DNA of 64,000 nt from Microcaldota archaeon (GTDB lineage: Archaea; Micrarchaeota; Micrarchaeia; Micrarchaeales; Micrarchaeaceae), in the NCBI GenBank assembly GCA_021818545.1, contig JAKATX010000004.1, positions 1 to 64,000 on the forward strand, in the 5' to 3' direction. The position numbers were made by a program, and so were the translations under genes. How positions within the stretch are numbered: the first letter of the stretch is position 1; each line of letters begins with the position of its first letter. Shown here piece by piece: positions 39,784 through 48,018 of this stretch. The notes beneath the pieces are model-generated. The model did not search any database, was not told the origin of the DNA, and saw only the letters and a list, made by a program, of their open reading frames with translations.

Positions 39784-41184
39784 TTAAGTAGCATTGACGC
39801 TAGAGTTAGGTAGAACAACCATAGTGCCTTCCATCCCAAGCTCTCTGTGGTTTTGAACACCAGAGAAATACGTATAATTACCGGGCGACGGTGCATTAAA
39901 AACAAGCGTTCCATTATTACCTGGGTTCATCACTGGCAGGTTTTCATATATGCCCTCTATAAAAAAGTCTTCTCCTTCATTACCATTGTTGAACACGTTT
40001 AATATTACCCTGTCTCCCGTATGTACAAAAATTGTGTTTGGTGTTATAGAATACTCTATTTCTGTAATATTGAAGACATCGACTTTCTGGCTTTTTACTT
40101 GTGACACGTTATTTTGATTTATAGCGGTGGTAAAAATTGTTGTGGTTAACGATGTAGTTTGAAGAGTTGTAGCGGTTAATTTAGTAGGAGAATGAAAAAT
40201 TAAAAGAGCGGACAGTCCTATTATCACTAGAACCACGATAACGTAAATAAAAAACATCCTCCAAGATTTTTTTCCAGTTTGTGATCCCGTAAATTCTGGC
40301 GGTATAGGAGGTGAGTTGGGATCCGGCTCGTGCCCAGGAGGTTGAGGAACTGGTGGTAGTTTCGGTGTTATTTTTAGTTTTTGTGGTTGAGGCTCTTCGT
40401 CTTCCTCATCTTCTATTGATCCCCTATTTTTATATCGGTTGTACCACCGATTCCATAATCCTGTGAACTCTGGGCATGGATGCCCACCTTTGCTTCGCCA
40501 GTCTTCATTATACTTTTTCCATTTTCTATAATCGGTATTGCGACTTATTGCCCGTAATTTAGAGAGGCCTGTGACGATAAGCGCAGGCAAATGCTCACTA
40601 CAAAGTCTCTTTCCGCAGTAACCACATTTATCTTCGCTGGGTTTATGGCATTTCTTGACTCCATCATTGTAAATGCAATGTTTTCCTTCTGTCAAATCCC
40701 CACCTGCATTCTTTGTTCCTTTGCTTCTGTCATCTAAAAACTTTACCATATCACTATCTTCATTAACTTTAGCCAACTCTTCTGGATTTTCTCTAATCTT
40801 TTTGCTTGCTAAATTAATCGCGTCTCCGGTAACATATGAAACGCCTGAAGGCGGCCGCCAGATTTTGCTAGATATACCTGCTTTTTTACGTCGAAATTCT
40901 GTTCCGTGACTCAATACCCCAAACGCGTGTGTTAGCTCATGAATTACAGTATTTTTAAGCTCATCAAGGTTCTGTATATTTAGTTGCCTTTCTGAGATGC
41001 AGATTATATGTTGGTCTGGGTGGTAGTGTGCTAATTGATTCCAGGTCTTTTCTTCCTTACATCCCTCAAAATTTACATAAGGTGGCGGGTTTGGCATATC
41101 AAATTGCTGCCATACTTGGAAAACTGTTTGCGTTACAAGTTCTTTTTTCTTTTTCAATTTTTTCGCATTCCAGTTGCCTGTCAT
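39784..41184 (-). CDS. Chimeric membrane protein: HExxH metallopeptidase (SprT/WLM-like), AN1-like zinc finger, TM, extracellular cupredoxin-like domain
   Basis: TVIHELTHAFGVLSHGTEFRRKKAG; CIYNDGVKKCHKPSEDKCGYCGKRLCSEH; TM MFFIYVIVVLVIIGLSALLIF; IFVHTGDRVILNVFNNGNEGEDFFIEG...TYFSGVQNHRELGMEGTMVV. Confidence 0.82.
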   Translation of the reverse strand: MTGNWNAKKLKKKKELVTQTVFQVWQQFDMPNPPPYVNFEGCKEEKTWNQLAHYHPDQHIICISERQLNIQNLDELKNTVIHELTHAFGVLSHGTEFRRKKAGISSKIWRPPSGVSYVTGDAINLASKKIRENPEELAKVNEDSDMVKFLDDRSKGTKNAGGDLTEGKHCIYNDGVKKCHKPSEDKCGYCGKRLCSEHLPALIVTGLSKLRAISRNTDYRKWKKYNEDWRSKGGHPCPEFTGLWNRWYNRYKNRGSIEDEEDEEPQPQKLKITPKLPPVPQPPGHEPDPNSPPIPPEFTGSQTGKKSWRMFFIYVIVVLVIIGLSALLIFHSPTKLTATTLQTTSLTTTIFTTAINQNNVSQVKSQKVDVFNITEIEYSITPNTIFVHTGDRVILNVFNNGNEGEDFFIEGIYENLPVMNPGNNGTLVFNAPSPGNYTYFSGVQNHRELGMEGTMVVLPNSSVNAT

Positions 41185-41260
41185 TTATATTACCATTACT
41201 ACTTTTTTTTGAAGATTTACATGGTATTTTAGAACCGTAGATTGTCATATGTGCAAAATG

Positions 41261-41345
41261 TGCAGGGGGTGAGATTTGAACTCACGAACCCGCTAAGGGT
41301 TTGTGAGTCTAGCCGAGCAATTTTCACGCCGGTATCCCTAGCCAT
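41261..41345 (-). repeat. att-like repeat R3: tRNA-Leu 3'-end-like sequence
   Basis: GGGATACCGGCGTGAAAATTGCTCGGCTAGACTCACAAACCCTTAGCGGGTTCGTGAGTTCAAATCTCACCCCCTGCA; T arm and 3' acceptor match tRNA-Leu at 44370-44479. Confidence 0.78.
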
Positions 41346-41466
41346 ATTTCACACCAAAACAAACATAAAATTCTAAGCCCAAAGCCGATTCATCTGAACC
41401 AAAGATATCAGCCAAGCAAGGTATATAAGCAGCTAGCGTTCAGATTTCCGGAAATCCGAACCGCAG

Positions 41467-42756
41467 CTAACCTATGCGGAAGTGGACTATGGCAGTCTGA
41501 TTAAAAATGTCTACTGCTTCAACAGTGTAGACGCCTGGCTGCAAAGTGTGAAATGTGTAGTTGTTTCCAATGGTGCTCCAATAGCCATTTAGATTTAAAG
41601 CAAGCTTCTGCTGCGAATTAAAACTTTGATTTCTATAATTCGGCGTTACATAAGTTAGTGTTTCATTATGGCTTTTAGGGTTAAATGTGCCAACGGGCCC
41701 CAGCTTAGTCAGGCGAATCGCACAGGCTAGGTAGAGAGTCGTAGTATTATATTGACCGAGAGGTCTTGTGGAGGTTATGGTGCTCCGATTGTAATCTCCT
41801 GAATACAGTCTGATGCCCAATGTACTATATGGGTAACCATTGCAGTTAAGCGTGTCAGGGCTGGCGTAGCCTACATAAGTAGAAAAATCGCTCTCTGTTT
41901 TTGATGTGTTTATCACGTATCCTTCGCTTCCATTATAAAAGAGCCCAGCATTTGCTATTGCAATGTCTGATGTTGTATTAACATTTATAGAGAGATTGAA
42001 TCCGTTATAAAATGAGCTATTGCTAGAAGGCATTGCCACAGCACCGGTTACGTTGAAGTGCGCTATCACAATCTGGTTCCATTCATCAGCGCCTACCAAA
42101 GTGTAGATCCCTGGCGTGAAGTTGTATGCAGGCCCCAGACTTCCCGAAGCGACATATCCTACAGCATTTATACTGTAGTTTATTGTCTGATTAAATTTTG
42201 TCGCATTAGTTTTACTGCGGTTAAAAAAGTTGGTTACATTACCAAATACAAGTACTTTGTCACTCAGCGGTTTAAATGAATAAGAAATGGGGCTGTAGAT
42301 TGTGCCGGGTGCAGGACACGAAGGCATAGGTAAGTTCTCCTTTGTAAACGGTGCCCCTAGCTCTATCGGATTCTCAGCCGAGCTTATATTGTTAGCAGTA
42401 TAATAGCCCTTGAATAATGAGAGTCGTATTACATCCCCTACAATTCCACTCCATGTGCATATCTGGTACGGTTGTGTGTACGGCAATTCTAAACCTTTTA
42501 CGTTAGGCCAGTCATTTGCTGCAGTTATATTGTTGTAAGAATCAAGCTCGTTTACAAGTTTTAAATCTACGGAGAGATTGCCGTTTTGCGGTATCGCAGT
42601 ATTGTTTATCGTAAGAGCCAGGTTCAGCCCATTAATCGTATTGCTGAGTACGATTGTTTGCGTTTTAGTGTTGATGGAATAGTTGATTGCTGTGATTAAG
42701 CATATAATACCTAGAACTACGATTGTAGCTACGATTTTGCTTTGCATAAAAACCAT
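41467..42756 (-). CDS. Secreted/membrane-anchored protein with internal domain duplication
   Basis: N-terminal TM; YNFTPGIYTLVGADEWNQIVIAHFNVTG parallels YTFHTLQPGVYTVEAVDIFNQTAIVHFRIG. Confidence 0.75.
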   Translation of the reverse strand: MVFMQSKIVATIVVLGIICLITAINYSINTKTQTIVLSNTINGLNLALTINNTAIPQNGNLSVDLKLVNELDSYNNITAANDWPNVKGLELPYTQPYQICTWSGIVGDVIRLSLFKGYYTANNISSAENPIELGAPFTKENLPMPSCPAPGTIYSPISYSFKPLSDKVLVFGNVTNFFNRSKTNATKFNQTINYSINAVGYVASGSLGPAYNFTPGIYTLVGADEWNQIVIAHFNVTGAVAMPSSNSSFYNGFNLSINVNTTSDIAIANAGLFYNGSEGYVINTSKTESDFSTYVGYASPDTLNCNGYPYSTLGIRLYSGDYNRSTITSTRPLGQYNTTTLYLACAIRLTKLGPVGTFNPKSHNETLTYVTPNYRNQSFNSQQKLALNLNGYWSTIGNNYTFHTLQPGVYTVEAVDIFNQTAIVHFRIG

Positions 42757-42884
42757 TTGTAGGTGGTTTTGTCTATTGTTATCTTGCTATTAGCCCAATA
42801 GTCATGCAGCTAACTAATAATTAACTTTTTTGATATGATAAGGGCTTTTGCAGGGTCTATGCTGCCATGCTTATTTCAAAATGC

Positions 42885-43373
42885 TTAAGCGCAAACAACA
42901 GGCCCAAGGGGCTTACTTTCTAAGAAAAGAGCTTGGCTACTATTAAAAGCAATCAACTTTAGTGTAGATCCTGTGAAGCATCCCCCACCAATTATTTGAT
43001 TTAACTTTATCTTTTGTGTAGTAGATGTATATGGACTTTTGCAAAAATATGGGCCGCACGCACCGTTTATTGTTACAGACACAGTATCTGAACCTATGCC
43101 ATTTATCGTGAAGTTCGCGAAGTTTACGAAGGTTCCATTAAGCCAAGGCGAGATATAATATCGTGTGCTGACTGAAGCACAGATATAACTCTGATTATGC
43201 TCCAATGCCAGCCAAGTGACTACGTTAGCGCATTTTATGCTTGTGTAATTGTAAGACATCGAACTTATGGCATTAGCTCCGCGCATATTGTTTGGATTTA
43301 CTGAAAATATTAGTGAAACTACTAGAATTATGAGTCCTACTGTGACTATTGCACCTACAAGTTTTCTCTCCAT
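42885..43373 (-). CDS. Small secreted/membrane-anchored protein, Cys-containing
   Basis: MERKLVGAIVTVGLIILVVSLIFSV N-terminal TM, extracellular domain. Confidence 0.7.
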   Translation of the reverse strand: MERKLVGAIVTVGLIILVVSLIFSVNPNNMRGANAISSMSYNYTSIKCANVVTWLALEHNQSYICASVSTRYYISPWLNGTFVNFANFTINGIGSDTVSVTINGACGPYFCKSPYTSTTQKIKLNQIIGGGCFTGSTLKLIAFNSSQALFLESKPLGPVVCA

Positions 43374-43634
43374 TTATCACACGTGATATAATTTATTTTA
43401 TATATACATTTATTTTACTTATAAAACTTTCTTTAACCAACTCTCACGCTTGCTACGCAAGCTCATGAGTGGTCGCCGCAACCGGCTAAAGCTTTCAATC
43501 TAGTATATAGAAACCTGAGTTTTTGACTGAGTTCAGAAACTCAAGTAGTATGTCAAACGATTAAGCGAAATAAGGGTGCAGCAATTGGAACAGTGATTTA
43601 TTAATTTGTCAGGTTCTTAAATCCCTATGAGTCA

Positions 43635-44066
43635 ATGAAAACATACGTAGATCACATACAGATAAATGTTTGTGATTTCAGGAGCGCACTTAAATTTTAC
43701 AAAAAACTGTTCTCTTATCTGGGATACAAGAGGGTTAGCAGCGGCAGTGGCTACATCGGCGTTAGCAACGGGACCACGGATTTCTGGATTATGCAAAGAG
43801 CAGAGAAGTACGGGGACAAGGACTATCACAGAAAAGGTGCAGGGATCAATCATATCGCCTTTAGGGCTGCGTCTAAAGAAGAGATTGACAAATTCGCTAG
43901 GGAATTCCTACAGAAGGAGGGTGTGGTCCCGCTCTATGGGAGCCCTAGGCGCTTTCCAGAGTATACTAAAGGGTACTATGCAGTATACTTCGAAGGTCCA
44001 GACAGAATAAAGCTCGAAGTAGCCTTCATCTCGAACCATGTCCAGAAACAATTTCGCCTATTCTAA
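43635..44066 (+). CDS. Glyoxalase/bleomycin-resistance (VOC) superfamily protein
   Basis: VDHIQINVCDFRSALKFYKKLFSYLGYKRV...GINHIAFRAASKEEIDKF...YYAVYFEGPDRIKLEVAFI. Confidence 0.92.
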   Translation: MKTYVDHIQINVCDFRSALKFYKKLFSYLGYKRVSSGSGYIGVSNGTTDFWIMQRAEKYGDKDYHRKGAGINHIAFRAASKEEIDKFAREFLQKEGVVPLYGSPRRFPEYTKGYYAVYFEGPDRIKLEVAFISNHVQKQFRLF

Positions 44067-44346
44067 GCCCAAGTTATGCTTGATACTTGAACAGCAAGCG
44101 GAACTTGTCAGAGTCTATCGCATTGAAGAAGCGTTCCAGTTGCACATCGGAAAACGCCTTCGATAGTGAGCCATATTTCAGCGTCTTCCTCTTGCCGGAA
44201 AATCTTTTTGCCTGCACCCTGTGGAGGATGGATTGCAGCTGTTGTAGCTGATGCCAAGAAACTTTCATGGAAGTTTCCTTCAGTGATTCAGAAATCCTAC
44301 CCAAATCTTCCTTTGGGAAGATTCGCTTGCGGGATTTCCGAACCAT
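44053..44346 (-). pseudogene. Truncated tyrosine-recombinase relic, N-terminal part only
   Basis: MVRKSRKRIFPKEDLGRISESLKETSMKVSWHQLQQLQSILHRVQAKRFSGKRKTLKYGSLSKAFSDVQLERFFNAIDSDKFRLLFKYQA-stop-LGLRIGE; near-duplicate of the 37546-38389 N-terminus. Confidence 0.88.
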
Positions 44347-44369
44347 ACGCTGACGTCGTAAATTGAATG

Positions 44370-44479
44370 TGCAGGGGGTGAGATTTGAACTCACGAAGGC
44401 GCTAAGCCACAGGATCTTAAGTCCTGCGCGATTTTCCGTGGCTTTACACTTCAGCCAGACCAGACTCTGCAACCCCTGC
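44370..44479 (-). tRNA. tRNA-Leu(UAA) with putative 23-nt intron in the D-loop (about 44435-44457)
   Basis: Acceptor GCAGGGG/CCCCTGC, anticodon arm CAGGA-CTTAAGA-TCCTG, long variable arm, T arm GTGAG-TTCAAAT-CTCAC; D-loop region is about 23 nt too long. Confidence 0.85.
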
Positions 44480-44492
44480 TTAAACAAAATGT

Positions 44493-45227
44493 CTAGGCAT
44501 ACATCGAAGGCCCGGCTCCTTCGACGGCCCTCTTGTAGGTGTCGTGCGTTTCCCTATTCTTTTTCATCACTTCGCGCACCTTGGCCTCTATCTCCTTAGC
44601 CTCCTTCTCCAGCTCCGTCACGTCCACATTTAGCCCCATCAGCTTGTTTATCGCATTTATCACTATCTCAGCGTAAGCAGGGTCTATTATGTTCGGATCA
44701 GTTGGAACCAATATGCTTATATCCTGGGCATTATCCAGCACAGCCCTTGTCAACAATAGCGCGCTTACCCCGGTTGCAACCCCCTCGCCGACCGGTTTGA
44801 GGCCCGCGGCCTTGATATCCTTCTTCAACGATTCGTTTGACGCTATTGCAAAAGCTGTTCCGTCTGTGGTCTGTGATGGAATGCCGCCAACGGATATTAT
44901 CTTGCTTATACCATTGCCCTTCAGGAAGTCATACAGCTTGTTGCTCAATTCATAAGTAAGCTCAACAGGTATGGCAAACTCCGCAAACACCGTAAAAATT
45001 GCATGCTTGCTGGAATAATAAAGCCTCACAGGCGGCATTGGTCTGTCCTTGTGCACAGATATGAGCGGAGGGAATTCCGAGCTTTCTATATAACCTATAT
45101 ATTCGAACCCGAGCTTGTCTATCATGTAACTTATGGCCATGGGTCCGACAAGCCCTACTCCTGGAAAGCCCTCTATAAATGTGCTCCCTTTCATGTTTAC
45201 CTTTTGGAAAGCCTTTATCTCTATCAT
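44493..45227 (-). CDS. PAC2 family (proteasome-assembly-chaperone-like) protein
   Basis: GSTFIEGFPGVGLVGPMAISYMIDKLGFEYIGYIESSEFPP; SVGGIPSQ; start revised from 45416. Confidence 0.9.
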   Translation of the reverse strand: MIEIKAFQKVNMKGSTFIEGFPGVGLVGPMAISYMIDKLGFEYIGYIESSEFPPLISVHKDRPMPPVRLYYSSKHAIFTVFAEFAIPVELTYELSNKLYDFLKGNGISKIISVGGIPSQTTDGTAFAIASNESLKKDIKAAGLKPVGEGVATGVSALLLTRAVLDNAQDISILVPTDPNIIDPAYAEIVINAINKLMGLNVDVTELEKEAKEIEAKVREVMKKNRETHDTYKRAVEGAGPSMYA

Positions 45228-45440
45228 TAAATCAGATTGATTTATTTTGAAAGATTTATAAATGTAGGCGAAATAAGAAAGCAGACTGCTCAAATAGTCA
45301 AACTCACAAAAACACAAAATTGCATCAAAATTAAGCTGATTTTGCTTCGTGTCATGCCATATAACAGATATTCGTTTATGACGGCATGTCGACGATAAGT
45401 ATTTAAAGATATCCATAAATATATAGAGTAAGGTGAATTT

Positions 45441-45665
45441 ATGGCTGAACGAATTGGAAGCGAAAAGCTGTCGAGAGAAGACGGATATCTGTACTTCCTT
45501 GGGAAGGACGGGTATGTCTGGCGCACGCCGATGAAGACCAACCCGAGAGGAAAGAAGGCCAAGATGGGTTCTGAGAAAATAGAGCGCAAGGAAGGATACC
45601 TATACTTCATAGACAAAGGCGGATACGTCGCTAGGGCAAAGATGAACAGGAGGGGCAGGAAGTAA
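45441..45665 (+). CDS. 74-aa basic protein of two tandem GSEK..GYLYF..GYV repeats
   Basis: GSEKLSREDGYLYFLGKDGYVWRTPMK and GSEKIERKEGYLYFIDKGGYVARAKMN. Confidence 0.8.
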   Translation: MAERIGSEKLSREDGYLYFLGKDGYVWRTPMKTNPRGKKAKMGSEKIERKEGYLYFIDKGGYVARAKMNRRGRK

Positions 45666-45841
45666 AACTGTCTGCGTTATTTTTTTTCTTTTCCTTTTTA
45701 ATTACCATTTATTTCTAATTCTTTTTTCATGTCTTGGCGCGGTAGCCTTTGCGCTATGCAAATAATGCAAAATCTACTATCTGCTGGTCTGCCAAGTTGG
45801 AAAGAGATTTAAAACAGCACATCAATAACTATACCGATTAA

Positions 45842-46573
45842 ATGGCCGAAGAAATTAATTTCCTTGACCTGGCCGCCCTATCAAAAATTGGTCCAGATAC
45901 GGTAGTGGAGAGATATGGCAGCCTAATAAATTCATCATTCTTTGATGCATCAAACATACTGGGCACCCTAAAGCTTAAGGGCCTTATAGACTTCTCTACG
46001 ATATTTGCAGGTCAGAACGCAATCAAAGTGACTGATTCGGGCAAACAACTGCTTGTCGATGCCGCTGCAAAGGCATCTTCAAGCTTCGATGAATTGGATT
46101 TTGCCATAATAACCCAGTTATCTTCCAGCAAGCGCACGCTTTCTGAGCTTACAAAGACGGTTAATCTAAGGCCTACGGATCTGGCTTTGCATGTGTATAA
46201 ACTCGTGCAGCAGCAGTATCTTTCATATACAATACGCAACGGCAACTTAGACCTGACATTGACGGAGAAGGGCTTCCTGCAGGCGAAGGCTGGCATGCCA
46301 AATTCGCAACCATCCCAGGAACAGGGGGCAACTGCGGCACAGGGCCCTAACGCGGCAAAAGTAGATGCACAACCACAAAATGCATCACAAGCCGCTCTTC
46401 AGGGGGATTCAGCAGCAATGCCAGAAGCTGAGGCGGTTGCACAGGATACGTCATCATTCAAGCCCAAGAAGCGCAGGTCCAAGATGGTCGCTGTTGTCGC
46501 AGTTGTTATAATACTCATAATAGCTCTGCTTGCGCTTAGGCAATTGGGCCTTCTCGCAACTGTCGGTTTATGA
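45842..46573 (+). CDS. C-terminally membrane-anchored winged-helix protein
   Basis: Two wHTH-like regions, Ala/Gln-rich linker, basic KPKKRRSK then C-terminal TM. Confidence 0.65.
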   Translation: MAEEINFLDLAALSKIGPDTVVERYGSLINSSFFDASNILGTLKLKGLIDFSTIFAGQNAIKVTDSGKQLLVDAAAKASSSFDELDFAIITQLSSSKRTLSELTKTVNLRPTDLALHVYKLVQQQYLSYTIRNGNLDLTLTEKGFLQAKAGMPNSQPSQEQGATAAQGPNAAKVDAQPQNASQAALQGDSAAMPEAEAVAQDTSSFKPKKRRSKMVAVVAVVIILIIALLALRQLGLLATVGL

Positions 46574-46675
46574 GTTCCTCGTGTAAGACCATTCAGACGT
46601 GCAATCCAGAGAAAGCTATTAATAGCTTTTTTATATTAATATCTAACGTCTTATGCTTAACGCATAGTGATATCC

Positions 46676-47092
46676 ATGACTACCGTTTACGATGTCAAGG
46701 CATCCGATCTAGTGAATGCGGCAGCTTCAAAGCTGAAGGATATGATAAAGAAGCCGGAATATCTGAATTACGTCAAGTCCGGTGCGGACAAGGAGCGACC
46801 TCCGGTGGATCCAAACTTCTGGTACATAAGGAATGCGTCCATATTGAGGCAAATATACCTTAATGGTCCAATCGGGATATCCAAGCTCAGGACCCGGTAT
46901 GGGGGCAGAAGGGAGCACGTAATACATGCTCATCACCACAGGAAAGCAGGAGGCAGCATAATATCGGATTCGTTCAAGGGCCTTGAGGAAATAAAGTTCA
47001 TAAAGAAGACAAATGAGGGGCGCGTCATAACTCCTGCAGGCAAGTCGTTTCTGGACAAGGTAAGTACAGAAATAGCAAAGGGAAAGGCCTGA
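46676..47092 (+). CDS. rps19e: Ribosomal protein S19e
   Basis: VYDVKASDLVNAAASKLK...WYIRNASILRQIYLNGPIGISKLRTRYGGR. Confidence 0.95.
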   Translation: MTTVYDVKASDLVNAAASKLKDMIKKPEYLNYVKSGADKERPPVDPNFWYIRNASILRQIYLNGPIGISKLRTRYGGRREHVIHAHHHRKAGGSIISDSFKGLEEIKFIKKTNEGRVITPAGKSFLDKVSTEIAKGKA

Positions 47093-47107
47093 AGTAAAGT
47101 GTTTAAA

Positions 47108-47422
47108 ATGCAGTATGAGGAACCGGCGGATCAGGAGGAACAAAAAAGGCTCAGGAAACAGCTTTCAAATGCTATCCGTCAGGCACAGGTAGAACAGCAG
47201 AAGAAGGAGTTTGTCAGGCAGCTTCTAGATGCTAAGGCCTATGAGAGGCTTAGCAACATAAAAGCAGCAAATTTCGAGCTTTATGCGCAGCTGGTTGACC
47301 TCATAATATCATTGGCGCAGAGCAACAGGATACAAGGCAAGATAACAGAAGCACAGTTTGTAGCGATATTGAATAAAGTTACATATAAGCGTGAACCGAC
47401 TATAGAGTTCAGACACAAGTGA
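47108..47422 (+). CDS. PDCD5-family DNA-binding protein
   Basis: LDAKAYERLSNIKAANFELYAQLVDLIISLAQSNRIQGKITEAQFVAIL; probable start ATG 47108. Confidence 0.92.
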   Translation: MQYEEPADQEEQKRLRKQLSNAIRQAQVEQQKKEFVRQLLDAKAYERLSNIKAANFELYAQLVDLIISLAQSNRIQGKITEAQFVAILNKVTYKREPTIEFRHK

Positions 47423-47426
47423 TGTT

Positions 47427-47588
47427 ATGTCTAAAAAATCAATGGAAAAGAAAAGAAGGCTGGGCAAAAAACTGAAACAGGCAAGGCGCATACCTCTGCT
47501 AGTCTCATTGCGCACCCACAGGGGCATACAGCAGAACAGGTTCAACAGGAACTGGCGCAATCAGAAGCTTAGGATAAAGGTGGACTGA
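47427..47588 (+). CDS. rpl39e: Ribosomal protein L39e (53 aa)
   Basis: MSKKSMEKKRRLGKKLKQARRIPLLVSLRTHRGIQQNRFNRNWRNQKLRIKVD; below ORF-track cutoff. Confidence 0.92.
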   Translation: MSKKSMEKKRRLGKKLKQARRIPLLVSLRTHRGIQQNRFNRNWRNQKLRIKVD

Positions 47589-47593
47589 TAGCT

Positions 47594-48010
47594 ATGGCGG
47601 CAACAAGGATACTCACGATAAACATAAGGAAATATTTGGTAGGCAAGCCGAGGACCAAGCGGCGAAGCAGCGCAGTAAGGTTCATAAGGGAGAGGATAGC
47701 CCATGCTACGAAGCTCAATCCAGTCGACGTCAACCTGACACCGGAATTGAACAATTCCATAGTGAAGCACTACTCTAGAGCGATGATACCGTTGAAGATC
47801 AACTTAAGCATAGACAATGGGAAGGTTCAGGCTTCATCATTCTCGGAGGCGAAGCCGCAGGCCAAGCCTGCTCAAGAGGCGAAAGAGGCGCCTGCAAAGA
47901 AGAAGGCAGACGCCAAGGAGAAGGAGCGGAAGCAGCCTGAACAGAGGCAGGCCGACCAGGCCAAGCAGGTTCCAGCAGATGCCAAGAAACCGGCAGATGC
48001 CAAGAAATAA
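47594..48010 (+). CDS. rpl31e: Ribosomal protein L31e with Lys/Ala/Gln-rich C-terminal extension
   Basis: RILTINIRKYLVGKPRTKRRSSAVRFIRERIAHATK...VNLTPELNNSI. Confidence 0.92.
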   Translation: MAATRILTINIRKYLVGKPRTKRRSSAVRFIRERIAHATKLNPVDVNLTPELNNSIVKHYSRAMIPLKINLSIDNGKVQASSFSEAKPQAKPAQEAKEAPAKKKADAKEKERKQPEQRQADQAKQVPADAKKPADAKK

Positions 48011-48018
48011 TCAATAAG

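Noticed and set aside
41261-41345. R3 as a functional tRNA
   Set aside because: No matching 5' acceptor or complete anticodon stem could be folded; treated as an att/tRNA relic.
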